Positions 24,517 through 33,004 of a stretch of 52,936 bases of DNA are shown here, in pieces. Each line of letters starts with the position of its first letter. Position 1 is the stretch's first letter. Made by a program: the position numbers and the translations under genes. The notes under the pieces are model-generated. The model was not told the DNA's origin and made no database searches. It saw only the letters and a program-made list of their open reading frames with translations. Origin of the DNA: Planctomycetales bacterium 71-10 (lineage in GTDB: Bacteria > Planctomycetota > Planctomycetia > Isosphaerales > Isosphaeraceae); the NCBI GenBank assembly GCA_001898385.1, contig MKTT01000058.1, forward strand, positions 241,220 to 294,155, given 5' to 3'.

Positions 24517-25641
24517 ATGCGCATCAACCGGATCGCCCTCCCGATGACGCTCGCCGCGGCCCTCGCCGCCGGCCTGGCCCCCCCGCCGGCCCGCGCCCAG
24601 GCCCCGGGCGATCCGCCGCAACCCCAGGCCCCGCAAGCCCCCGCGGCCGTCGCACCGGCGGCGCCCGGCGGCACCCCGGCCGTCAAGGCCGACGAGCCCG
24701 CCACCGAGGCCGAGATCCTGATCGATCAGGCGATCAAGAAGGTCGCCGCCGTCAAGTCCGTTTCCGCGGAGCTGACCCAGGACGTCAAGATGCTGGGCGA
24801 GAAGTTCCGCATCAAGGGCAAGTACCTGAAGGCCCCCGTCGCCCGCGTCTACCTCCGGCTCGACGTCGAGGGCCTCCCCGGCTCCGCCGGCACCATGCTC
24901 CAGGTCTCCGACGGCGACGTCCTCTGGGACTACTCGAAGATCCTCGACGGCCAGTCGTACCGCAAGCTCTCCGTCAAGCCGATCCTCGAACGCCTCCAGG
25001 CCCCGGAGCTGGACGCCGCCCTCAAGGACCAGATCCTCGCCAGCCTCGGCTTCTCCGGGCCCGACGCCCTCCTCGCCGGCGTCCGCAAGGTCGTCAAGTT
25101 CGACCAGCACGACGAGGGCGAGTACGAGGGGAAGCCCGTCCTCATCTTCCGCGGCGCCTGGCGCACACGCGAGGGCCTCGTCGGCCCCGACCAGCGACCC
25201 GTCGCCCCGATCGGACGCCTCCCCGCCTACATCCCCAGCCACGCCACCCTCACCGTCGACAAGGAGAACGGCTGGCCCTACAAGCTCGAACTCTACGGCC
25301 TCAAGGGCTCCCTCGTCGCCCTCGACACCCGCCAGGTCAACCTCGACGGCACCAAGAGCGGCTCCAAGAGCAGCATCGAGAAGCAGGAGCCCAGCGAGCT
25401 GACGCTCGTCTACTCCAACGTCCAGTTCGATCCCGCCCTCTCCGACGCCGACTTCGCGTTCCAGGCCCCCCCGAACGCCAACGTCGAGGACAACACCGAG
25501 GCCATCCTCGCCGGCCTCAACCGCGCCATCGAGCAGATGGCCCTCCAGAAGCGGATGGAGGCCGCCAACGCCGGCTCCTCCTCGCTCCCCGCGACCATCG
25601 ACGTCCCCACGCCCCCGCCGGCCGCCGAAATCCCCAAGTGA
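24517..25641 (+). CDS. Exported LolA-like protein of unknown function
   Basis: A 374-aa protein with signal peptide (cleavage about ARAQ, residue 28) and a Pro/Ala-rich linker to about 65. The rest resembles the LolA/LppX fold: AIKKVAAVKSVSAELTQDVKMLGEKFRIKGKYLKAP, VYLRLDVEG, MLQVSDGDVLWDYSKILDGQSYRKL, a later LTVDKENGWPYKLELYG and a final DFAFQAPPNANVEDNTE, matching the beta-sheet order with the DG..W.Y strand common in LolA relatives. It may bind a lipid or lipoprotein in the periplasm, but it is longer than LolA and no partner (LolCDE) is nearby. No Shine-Dalgarno precedes ATG 24517. Confidence 0.75.
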   Translation: MRINRIALPMTLAAALAAGLAPPPARAQAPGDPPQPQAPQAPAAVAPAAPGGTPAVKADEPATEAEILIDQAIKKVAAVKSVSAELTQDVKMLGEKFRIKGKYLKAPVARVYLRLDVEGLPGSAGTMLQVSDGDVLWDYSKILDGQSYRKLSVKPILERLQAPELDAALKDQILASLGFSGPDALLAGVRKVVKFDQHDEGEYEGKPVLIFRGAWRTREGLVGPDQRPVAPIGRLPAYIPSHATLTVDKENGWPYKLELYGLKGSLVALDTRQVNLDGTKSGSKSSIEKQEPSELTLVYSNVQFDPALSDADFAFQAPPNANVEDNTEAILAGLNRAIEQMALQKRMEAANAGSSSLPATIDVPTPPPAAEIPK

Positions 25642-25765
25642 AACGACCCGAGGCCGGCCGCCCGGCCACGCCCGGCCCCGCCGTGTACTTTTACACCCCT
25701 GGTCGATACACGACTAAGTTCGCTATGATAGTGAAGATTCGGCCGAACCTTCACGAGGTGCGATC

Positions 25766-27550
25766 ATGACCGAGGCGAATGGCAGTACGCCCAAGCTCAG
25801 CAAGAACGAGGCCCTGAAGGCCGCCAGCGCCTACCTCCGCGGGATGGTGGCCGAGGAGCTGCTCAACGACGAGCCCTTCTTCTCCGAGGATTCCAGCCAG
25901 GTCCTCAAGTTCCACGGCACCTACCTGCAGGACGACCGCGACCGGCGCCTGCGGCTGAAGAAGGAGAAGAAGGAGAAGGCGTACATGATGATGGTCCGGG
26001 TCCGCATGATCGGCGGCCGGATGACGGGCCATCAGTACCTGGTCTGCGACGAGCTGGCGAGGCTGGTGGGCAACGGCACGCTCCGGATCACGACCCGCCA
26101 GGAGTTCCAGTTCCACGGGGTCGACAAGCAGCACCTCGCCGTGGTGATCCGGCACCTCAACGAGAACTACCTCTCGACGCTCGCGGCCTGCGGCGACGTG
26201 GAGCGCAACGTCCTGGCCTGCCCCGCGCCGATCAAGGACGCGAAGCACGAGCAGATGAACCAGGACGCCCTCGCCTGGGCCTCGCACGTCGCGCCGCGAT
26301 CGTCCGCGTACTGGGACATCTGGCTCGACGGGGAGAAGATCAACAGCCTGCTCCCCGCCGGCCCCCCCCTGCTCTCCCAGCCGGGCGACGACCCGGTCGA
26401 GCCGATCCTGGGCAAGGCCTACCTGCCGCGCAAGTTCAAGACGGCCTTCGCCTTCCCCGACGACAATTGCACCGACGTCCACGCCAACGACCTCGCGTTC
26501 CTCGCGGTCGTCGAGGGGGGCTCGATCGTCGGTTACAACGTCCTGGTCGGCGGCAGCCTGGGGACCTCCCCGAGCGCATCGAAGACCTTCGCGGCGCTCG
26601 CGGAGCCGATGGGCTACGTCTCGCGGGAGCGGTTCATGGAGGTGGGCGAGGCCGTCGTCCGCGCCTTCCGCGACCTCGGCGACCGGGCGGACCGCAAGCG
26701 GGCCAGGCTCAAGTACGTCATCTACGACATGGGCATGCCGGCGTTCCGCGCGAAGGTCGAGGAATACCTCGGCCGCAAGCTCGAGGACTACCGCGAGGAC
26801 GTCTTCGTCACCGACGTCGACGACCACATGGGATGGCACGAGCAGGGGGATGGCAAGCTGTTCCTGGGGATCCCCGTCGAGAACGGCCGGATCAAGGACG
26901 AGGGCTCGTTGCGGCTGGCCAGCGGGCTGCGGGCCTTCTTCGAGAAGTACAAGACCCCCTGCCGGCTCACCTGCCAGCAGAAGATCCTGCTGATGGACCT
27001 GGAGCCCGCCTGGCGCGGAGAGATCGACGCCTGGATGAAGGAGTACGGGATCGCAGGCGTCGAGGAGGTCTCCACGGTCCGCCGCTGGGCGATGGCCTGC
27101 CCCGCGCTCCCCACCTGCGGCCTGGCCGTGACCGACGCCGAGCGGGCTCTCCCCTCGGTCCTCGACATGCTGGAGGCCGAGCTGGCCCGCCAGGGCCTCG
27201 CCGACCTGCGGCTGACCGTCCGCATGACCGGCTGCCCCAACGGCTGCGCCCGGCCCTACAACGCCGACATCGGCCTGGTCGGGCGCTCGGCCAAGATCGG
27301 CGAGGACGGCATCCCGGAGCCCGGCAAGTACACCGTGTTCCTCGGCGGCCGGACCACCGGCGAGCGCCTGAACGTCGTGTTCAAGGACTACGTCCCGCAC
27401 GACCGGATCGCGGCCGAGCTCTCCCCCGTCTTCGCCCGCTTCAAGGCCGAACGCCTCGACGGCGAGACCTTCGGCGACTTCTGCCACCGCGCCGTCGTCT
27501 CCGAGTCGGCCGAGGTCGAGACCGAGGCCGAGGCGGTCGCGGCGAATTGA
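25766..27550 (+). CDS. Assimilatory sulfite reductase haemoprotein (CysI/Sir type)
   Basis: A 594-aa sirohaem/[4Fe-4S] reductase. Two ferredoxin-like half domains (VRVRMIGGRMTGHQYLVCDELA, LRITTRQEFQFHGVDK; later GDGKLFLGIPVENGRIKDEG) flank two sirohaem domains. The cluster ligands are Cys445 and Cys451 (CPALPTC) and Cys490 and Cys494 (TGCPNGCARPYNADIGLVG), the C-x5-C and C-x3-C spacing of this family. It catalyses six-electron reduction of sulfite to sulfide; nitrite reductase is the main alternative, but the sequence looks closer to CysI. No flavoprotein subunit or other cys gene is adjacent, so the electron donor (ferredoxin or distant CysJ) is open. GAGGTG precedes the ATG. Confidence 0.9.
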   Translation: MTEANGSTPKLSKNEALKAASAYLRGMVAEELLNDEPFFSEDSSQVLKFHGTYLQDDRDRRLRLKKEKKEKAYMMMVRVRMIGGRMTGHQYLVCDELARLVGNGTLRITTRQEFQFHGVDKQHLAVVIRHLNENYLSTLAACGDVERNVLACPAPIKDAKHEQMNQDALAWASHVAPRSSAYWDIWLDGEKINSLLPAGPPLLSQPGDDPVEPILGKAYLPRKFKTAFAFPDDNCTDVHANDLAFLAVVEGGSIVGYNVLVGGSLGTSPSASKTFAALAEPMGYVSRERFMEVGEAVVRAFRDLGDRADRKRARLKYVIYDMGMPAFRAKVEEYLGRKLEDYREDVFVTDVDDHMGWHEQGDGKLFLGIPVENGRIKDEGSLRLASGLRAFFEKYKTPCRLTCQQKILLMDLEPAWRGEIDAWMKEYGIAGVEEVSTVRRWAMACPALPTCGLAVTDAERALPSVLDMLEAELARQGLADLRLTVRMTGCPNGCARPYNADIGLVGRSAKIGEDGIPEPGKYTVFLGGRTTGERLNVVFKDYVPHDRIAAELSPVFARFKAERLDGETFGDFCHRAVVSESAEVETEAEAVAAN

Positions 27551-27572
27551 CCCCGCCGGAGGCCGGCCGCCG

Positions 27573-27983
27573 ATGCTCGCCGACGACGATCGTCGACGCC
27601 TCCTGGAGGCCGCGAAGCTCGCGGCCTCGCGGGCCTATTGCCCGTACAGCCGGTTCCGCGTCGGCGCGGCCGTGCTGTCCGGGTCGGGGGCCGTCTTCGC
27701 GGGCTGCAACGTGGAGAACGCCTCCTACGGGCTGACGATCTGCGCCGAGCGGAACGCCGTGTTCCAGCTCGCGGCGTCGGGCGAGTCCCCTCCCCTGGTC
27801 CGGGCCGTGCTGATCTACACCCCCACCCCCGCGCCGACCGCACCCTGCGGCGCGTGCCGGCAGGTGCTCAACGAGTTCGGCCCCGGCTGCCTGGTGGTCT
27901 CGACGTGCGACGGCCCGGGCGTGATCGAGGCGACGCTCGACCGCCTCCTCCCCGGCGCGTTCGGGCCCCGGGACCTCGCCTGA
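27573..27983 (+). CDS. cdd: Cytidine deaminase
   Basis: A 136-aa tetrameric-type cytidine deaminase, the usual length. Signatures: AYCPYSRFRVGAAVL (21-35), GCNVENASYGLTICAERNAV with the zinc ligand Cys57 and proton shuttle Glu59, and APCGACRQVLNEF with zinc ligands Cys92 and Cys95. It hydrolyses cytidine and deoxycytidine to uridine and deoxyuridine in pyrimidine salvage. It starts 22 bp after the sulfite reductase gene behind GGAGG, so the two are probably on one transcript, though no metabolic link is obvious. A GC hairpin (27982-27999) right at its stop may end the unit. Confidence 0.95.
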   Translation: MLADDDRRRLLEAAKLAASRAYCPYSRFRVGAAVLSGSGAVFAGCNVENASYGLTICAERNAVFQLAASGESPPLVRAVLIYTPTPAPTAPCGACRQVLNEFGPGCLVVSTCDGPGVIEATLDRLLPGAFGPRDLA

Positions 27984-27999
27984 GGCGGCGCCCCGCCTC
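27982..27999 (+). terminator. Short GC hairpin at end of cdd
   Basis: GAGGCGG (27982-27988) pairs with CCGCCTC (27993-27999) around a 4-base loop, immediately at the cdd stop codon. There is no strong T-run, so termination is only possible. Confidence 0.35.
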
Positions 28000-28001
28000 G
28001 C

Positions 28002-28029
28002 TTGAATCGCCGGCGCCGCAGGCTAGAAT
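28002..28029 (+). promoter_or_regulatory. Candidate sigma-70-type promoter for the cbpA-like operon
   Basis: TTGAAT (28002-28007) and TAGAAT (28024-28029) are separated by 16 bp, about 42 bp before the ATG of the DnaJ-like gene. It follows the possible cdd terminator. The -10 matches five of six consensus positions. No HspR-type (HAIR) box is seen here. Confidence 0.4.
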
Positions 28030-28070
28030 AGGGCGGATCGATCCCCCGGGCCGGAAGGTCGTAAAGCGTT

Positions 28071-29042
28071 ATGCCAGATCGCGATTACTACGAAGTCCTC
28101 GGGGTGGCGCGCGACGCCTCGCCGGACGCCGTGAAGAAGGCGTACCGGAAGCTCGCGCGGCAGTATCACCCGGACGTGAACCCGGGCGACAAGACGGCCG
28201 AGAAGAACTTCAAGGAGGTGCAGCAGGCGTACGACGTCCTCTCCGACCAGGAGAAGCGGGCGATGTACGACCGCTACGGCGCCGCCGGCTTCGAAGGCAT
28301 GGGCGCGGCCGGCCCGCGGACGAGCGCCTCGGAGTGGTCCGCCCGGTTCGGCGACGGCGGCCAGCAGAACGTCGACTTCTCCGAGTTCTTCGGCGGATTT
28401 GGAGGCGGCCAGGGGGGCGGCGAGGGGGGCGCGGGGTTGTTCGAGGACCTGATCGGCCGCATGCGCGGCGGCAAGTCCGGCGGCGGACGCCCCCGACAGG
28501 GCCAGAGCGTCGAGGCCCACCTCTCCATCCCGTTCCTCACCGCGGTCCGAGGCGGCCAGACCTCCATCAACGTCCAGCGCGGCGACGGCAAGTCGGAGAG
28601 CCTGACCGTCAAGATCCCCCCCGGCGTCGACGAGGGCTCCAAGCTCCGGCTCAAGGGCCAGGGCGAGCCCGGCCCCAAGGGCGCGCCGGCCGGCGACATG
28701 ACGATCATCCTCTCGATCGAGCCGCATCCCTACTTCAAGCGCGAGGACCGCAACCTCCTGGTCGAGGTCCCGCTGACGATCGCCGAGGCCGTCCTGGGCG
28801 CGAAGGTCGAGGTCCCGACGCTCGACGGCATGAAGCCGGTGCCCATCCCGGCGGGGGCCTCCAGCGGCCAGAAGCTGCGCCTGAAGGGCCAGGGCGTCCC
28901 CGGCGCCGGCGGCAAGCCCGACGGCGACCTGTTCGTCGTGGTGAAGGTCGTCGTGCCGAAGAACGTCGACGACGAGAGCCAGCGGCTCATCCGGCAGTTC
29001 GCCGACCTGAACAAGCAGAGCCCGCGGGATGGCCTCTGGTGA
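28071..29042 (+). CDS. DnaJ C-terminal-domain protein without zinc fingers (CbpA-like)
   Basis: A 323-aa co-chaperone. J domain 1-70 with HPD at 33-35 ([12 protein letters not shown]) and [17 protein letters not shown]; a Gly/Phe-rich linker about 100-140 ([18 protein letters not shown]); and two C-terminal substrate-binding barrels (about 145-310) with [25 protein letters not shown] and [12 protein letters not shown]. The CxxCxGxG zinc modules are missing, so it is the type II/CbpA kind rather than classic DnaJ, which is encoded separately at 46453. It would stimulate DnaK ATPase and hand over unfolded proteins. A MerR/CbpM-like gene follows 55 bp later, as in CbpA-CbpM pairs. Confidence 0.92.
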   Translation: MPDRDYYEVLGVARDASPDAVKKAYRKLARQYHPDVNPGDKTAEKNFKEVQQAYDVLSDQEKRAMYDRYGAAGFEGMGAAGPRTSASEWSARFGDGGQQNVDFSEFFGGFGGGQGGGEGGAGLFEDLIGRMRGGKSGGGRPRQGQSVEAHLSIPFLTAVRGGQTSINVQRGDGKSESLTVKIPPGVDEGSKLRLKGQGEPGPKGAPAGDMTIILSIEPHPYFKREDRNLLVEVPLTIAEAVLGAKVEVPTLDGMKPVPIPAGASSGQKLRLKGQGVPGAGGKPDGDLFVVVKVVVPKNVDDESQRLIRQFADLNKQSPRDGLW

Positions 29043-29097
29043 GCGTCGCCCGCCGAAGGCCGAGGAGCGTCCCCCCGCCCCCTTTTCCGAGCCGGCC

Positions 29098-29415
29098 ATG
29101 AACGAACGGATCATCCCCCGCGAGAGCGTCGCCCGGCACCTGTCGATCACGACCGAGGCGCTCGTCCGCTACGAGCGCCTCGGCCTCGTCCGCTCCGTCC
29201 GCGAGGGGGAGGTCGAGGGCTACGAGCCCTCGCAGGTGCGGCGGATCTGGTCGATCACGACCTACCAGCGCGACCTGGGCGTGAACCTCGCGGGCGTCGA
29301 GGTCATCCTCAGGCTGCGCGACCGGATGTCGCACCTGCACCGCCACCTGTCGCACCTGGCCGACGACCTCGCCGCCCTGGCGGAGAGGCCGGGCGCCGAC
29401 GACGAGCCGTCCTGA
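29098..29415 (+). CDS. MerR-family / CbpM-like regulator
   Basis: A 105-aa protein with a MerR-like helix-turn-helix: ESVARHLSITTEALVRYERLGLVRSV (10-35), EGYEPSQVRRIWSITTYQRDLGVNLAGVEVILRLRD (about 45-80), then a short helical tail. In the CbpM/HspR group such proteins either bind CbpA and block its J domain or repress chaperone genes; the position just after a CbpA-like gene supports the first role, the HspR-like sequence the second. ATG 29098 lacks a good Shine-Dalgarno; ATG 29029, overlapping the previous gene by 14 bp, would add 23 Pro-rich residues and is a less likely start. Confidence 0.8.
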   Translation: MNERIIPRESVARHLSITTEALVRYERLGLVRSVREGEVEGYEPSQVRRIWSITTYQRDLGVNLAGVEVILRLRDRMSHLHRHLSHLADDLAALAERPGADDEPS

Positions 29416-29428
29416 GCGGGCCCGCACC

Positions 29429-29692
29429 ATGCCGCAAGCCCCCGAGCGCAAGACCCGGCTGGGCCGGCTCCTCCGCGAGCACCCCGAGGCCCGCGATCGC
29501 CTGCGAAACGCCGTCGGCGGCCTGCTGATGGCCGTGCTGGCCACCATCGCCGCCGTCGCCGCCCTGTCGATCTGGCACCTGAGACGCCGCGCCGACCGCA
29601 TCCGCGACCGCCTGGAAGGCTGCCGCGGCTGCGACCTGGACCCGCCCGATCCGCGAACCGAGACCGAGAACAGCAAGGACCGCCCCGAGTGA
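29429..29692 (+). CDS. Small single-pass membrane protein, unknown function
   Basis: An 87-aa protein: a basic N-terminal part (KTRLGRLLREHPEARDRLR), one membrane helix (about 28-49, VGGLLMAVLATIAAVAALSIWHL), a basic patch RRRADRIRDRL and an acidic tail containing a Cys pair (GCRGCD). It starts 14 bp after the MerR-like gene and its stop overlaps the GTG of rnpA (GTGA), so it is translationally linked to rnpA. I do not recognise a family. The position, where rpmH usually precedes rnpA, makes it a curious neighbour. Confidence 0.6.
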   Translation: MPQAPERKTRLGRLLREHPEARDRLRNAVGGLLMAVLATIAAVAALSIWHLRRRADRIRDRLEGCRGCDLDPPDPRTETENSKDRPE

Positions 29693-30090
29693 CCGAGCCG
29701 CAGCCCCCCCAGACCTTCCGCCCCCACGAGCGGATCAAGGACCCCGCCGACTTCCGCCGGGCGTTCGATCGCAAGCGCTCGGTCTCCGACGCCCACCTGA
29801 TCGTCTACGGCGCGGAGAACGGGCTCGCGCACGCGCGGCTGGGGATCTCGGTCTCGCGGAAGAAGGTGCGCAAAGCGACGGCCCGCAACCGGATCAAGCG
29901 GCTGATCCGCGAGGCGTTCCGGCTCGTCAAGGCCGACATCCCGCCGGGCGTCGACCTCGTCGTCCTCCCGCGCGGCCCGAAGCTCGACTTCGAGGCGGCG
30001 CGGGCCTCGATGGCCGTCCTGGCGCGCGACGCCGCCCGCCGCCTCCGCGCCCCGCGTCGCGAAGGGCCCAAGCCCCCGCCGTCGCCGTGA
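29689..30090 (+). CDS. rnpA: Ribonuclease P protein component
   Basis: A 133-aa basic protein with the RnpA fold: RIKDPADFRRAFDRKRSVSDAHLIVYGAENGLAHARLGISVSRKKVRKATARNRIKRLIREAFR in order, in which ARNRIKRLIREAFR is the family signature for the RNA-binding helix. It assists the RNase P RNA in maturing tRNA 5-prime ends. GTG at 29689 overlaps the previous stop as GTGA, and its own stop overlaps the GTG of yidD the same way. The tail is Arg/Pro-rich. The usual dnaA/rpmH neighbourhood is missing; instead it follows a chaperone/regulator pair. Confidence 0.95.
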   Translation: MTEPQPPQTFRPHERIKDPADFRRAFDRKRSVSDAHLIVYGAENGLAHARLGISVSRKKVRKATARNRIKRLIREAFRLVKADIPPGVDLVVLPRGPKLDFEAARASMAVLARDAARRLRAPRREGPKPPPSP

Positions 30091-30311
30091 GCGCCTCGCG
30101 GCCGGTCGTCGCGCTGCTCGTGCTCGCCATCCGCGGCTACCAGAAGGTGCTGAGCCCGCTGCTGGGGGACGTCTGCCGCTTCCACCCCAGTTGCAGCAAC
30201 TACATGATCGAGTCCCTGCGCAAGCACGGCCCGATCGTCGGCCTCGCGAGGGGCCTTCGGCGGCTGGGCCGCTGCCACCCGTGGAACCCGGGCGGCTACG
30301 ACCCGCCGTGA
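30087..30311 (+). CDS. yidD: Membrane protein insertion efficiency factor YidD
   Basis: A 74-aa protein with the YidD signature: LAIRGYQKVLSPLLGDVCRFHPSCSNYMIESLRKHGPIVGLARGLRRLGRCHPWNPGGYDP. The three Cys (30, 35, 58 by my count) and the C-x4-C-SNY pattern are standard. YidD is a small membrane-associated protein that helps YidC insert inner-membrane proteins. Start GTG 30087 overlaps the rnpA stop (GTGA). yidC usually follows in this operon, but here the next genes are unrelated and on the other strand, so the cluster ends with yidD. Confidence 0.95.
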   Translation: MSASRPVVALLVLAIRGYQKVLSPLLGDVCRFHPSCSNYMIESLRKHGPIVGLARGLRRLGRCHPWNPGGYDPP

Positions 30312-30574
30312 GCCCGCGCGGGGGCATGCCGAGGAAGCACGTCCTGGGCGGCCCGGAGGGCCGTCGGGTTTGCAGAAAGAGCGAGACCAAAACCGAAGGG
30401 TGGTCCGGGCGCCCCGCCCGGACGTCCCCATCCCGAAAGCTCTCGACGTCCGGGCGAGTCCGGCATGCCTTCTGCGCCCCGGCGACCCTCACCCGCCGCT
30501 TCGCGGCCACCCTCTCCCGGCGGGAGAGGGGATGAATAGCCCGGCTGTGGCATGGCCAAGGCGGTCTCGATCCG
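30312..30574. repeat. Gene-free region with GC-rich repeat remnants
   Basis: 263 bp between convergent yidD and a DUF1559 gene. It holds a hairpin GTCCGGGC-GCCCC-GCCCGGAC near 30402 and, at about 30486-30532, ACCCTCACCCGCCGCTTCGC followed by CCTCTCCCGGCGGGAGAGG, which matches parts of the repeat at 36872-37024. It looks like a partial copy of the same dispersed repeat. It may also end transcription from both sides. Confidence 0.5.
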
Positions 30575-31627
<1,053 letters not shown>

Positions 31628-31715
31628 ATGCGGACCCCTGGAACGGATCTTCCACGAAGGCGCCGGGATCGCCGGCGCGGTCGAATGACGCGTGGAACGG
31701 CCCGGCCGCGAGGGC

Positions 31716-32186
31716 TCAGGCCGTGGGGTCCGCCTTCGGGGGCCTGTCGAGTCGGGAGTCGTCGGCCGGATGGGGGCGGTCGGACGACGGGGGGGGGAGG
31801 TGCTCGCCCGGCGATCCCTCGTGACGCGTCCCGGCGCGGAGCCACGCCTCGCCCGCCCCGACCGTCGCCGTCTTCACCGGCGCGGCGGCGTCGCCGCCGC
31901 ACGGCATCGCCCCGAGGCACGGCCCCGACGGGCCGCAGGACTCATCGGGCGTGTCGTCGGTCGCGGGACGCTGAGGCTCGGGTTGCGGTTCGCGACGGGG
32001 AGTCGACCTCTTGGGCCCGCAGCAGCAGGCCCCGGGGCGGCAGTTCATGCCGCACTTGCAGGCCACCGCATGGTCGTCCGGAGTGGATGCCGTCGCGACG
32101 CCCCCCATCGCGAGCGCGATCGCGAACGCCGCCGGCAGGAGCCGGAGCAGGCGGGCGCAGGATCGAAGCCGTCGCGCGACGGGCAT
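31716..32186 (-). CDS. Cys-rich exported protein of unknown function
   Basis: A 156-aa protein: Arg-rich start, hydrophobic signal about 13-33 ([19 protein letters not shown]), then a dense Cys cluster [19 protein letters not shown] (about 42-60) and a later [15 protein letters not shown]. The remainder is Pro/Asp/Arg-rich. Nine or more Cys in a small exported protein suggest metal binding or disulfide-rich structure. I do not recognise a named family; similar short CKCG-containing proteins occur in Planctomycetes. It lies 88 bp upstream of, and on the same strand as, the DUF1559 gene. The Shine-Dalgarno is weak (GAAGG 13 bp away), so the start is uncertain. Confidence 0.6.
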   Translation of the reverse strand: MPVARRLRSCARLLRLLPAAFAIALAMGGVATASTPDDHAVACKCGMNCRPGACCCGPKRSTPRREPQPEPQRPATDDTPDESCGPSGPCLGAMPCGGDAAAPVKTATVGAGEAWLRAGTRHEGSPGEHLPPPSSDRPHPADDSRLDRPPKADPTA

Positions 32187-33004
32187 GGAGGATCGGCCTT
32201 CGGAGTGAGCCGGGGCGGGGAATCACCTGGAGCCTGTTCAGCTTTTGGGATCCGGCGGCGGATGTCAAGCCTCCGCCGGGTGCCGTCGTTTCGCGTCGCC
32301 GCCACATTCCTCACGGATTCCTGAAATCTCGACGCGATCCCCGCTGATCGTCGAGGAGACGCGTTCTTTGATAACCCGGCTGACTTGAGAACCCCCGGGC
32401 CCCGCCCCCTGTTCCGGCGAGGCTTCGGGACGGCGGCACCTCCACCGAGACCCAGAAGGACCTGGTTCTGCGTCACGGCCGATTCTTCGGGTGCCTCCCG
32501 TAGGCTGGGTCGTGACCCAGCCCGAGCGAGCCTCGGCCTTCTCAGGGCTGGGTCACGACCCAGCCTACAAAGGCGACCCGAAGCTTCGACTGTCCAGGGC
32601 GAGCCCCGCGGCCCGCTCGGACGGCTTCAGTTTCAAAGCCCGCCGAGGTCCGGGCGGGCTGCCCGGATCACCCTTCCCACGATCTCCGTTCGGCGCGACT
32701 CCCGTTTCCTGTCGAAGTCAGGATTCGCGATCGGGCTTCGCTTGGTTCCGACGGGGTTGAGCGAGGAGTGTTGCAGAAAGTCATTCGAAAACGACGAACG
32801 AACCCGCGACATTTGCATCGCAACTTGTTATTCATCCATGAACTTACGGCGTATTACGGGGAGCGCCGGGCGCGCGAACGGAGCCATCTTGCGGGGGATG
32901 AGGGTGCCTGGCAGGGGAGGCCGGGAATCCCTCGTGCCATGGAGGAGGAGGCATGGCCATAATGGAGGTCCAACGCCGCCTTTCCCCGCCCCAACGGACG
33001 AACG
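32187..33004. other. 818-bp gene-free region
   Basis: No credible gene on either strand: the open frames have Arg/Pro-rich composition and no signals. It contains the perfect inverted repeat at 32500-32568, an area of lower GC near 32760-32860 with GACGAACGAACCC, and presumably the promoters for aroA (plus strand) and the Cys-rich gene (minus strand). Local composition differs from coding DNA, which suggests decayed or repeat-derived sequence. Confidence 0.6.
32500..32568. repeat. Perfect 24-bp inverted repeat with self-palindromic arms
   Basis: Arms 32500-32523 (GTAGGCTGGGTCGTGACCCA...) and 32545-32568 are perfect reverse complements around a 21-bp loop, and each arm is itself nearly palindromic (GCTGGGTCGTGACCCAGC). 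Outside the arms CGGGT-GCCT matches on the two sides as well. The core TGGGTCGTGACCCA recalls the GTAGGGTGGGT-type dispersed hairpin repeats of several phyla. Probably a small palindromic mobile repeat. Confidence 0.75.
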
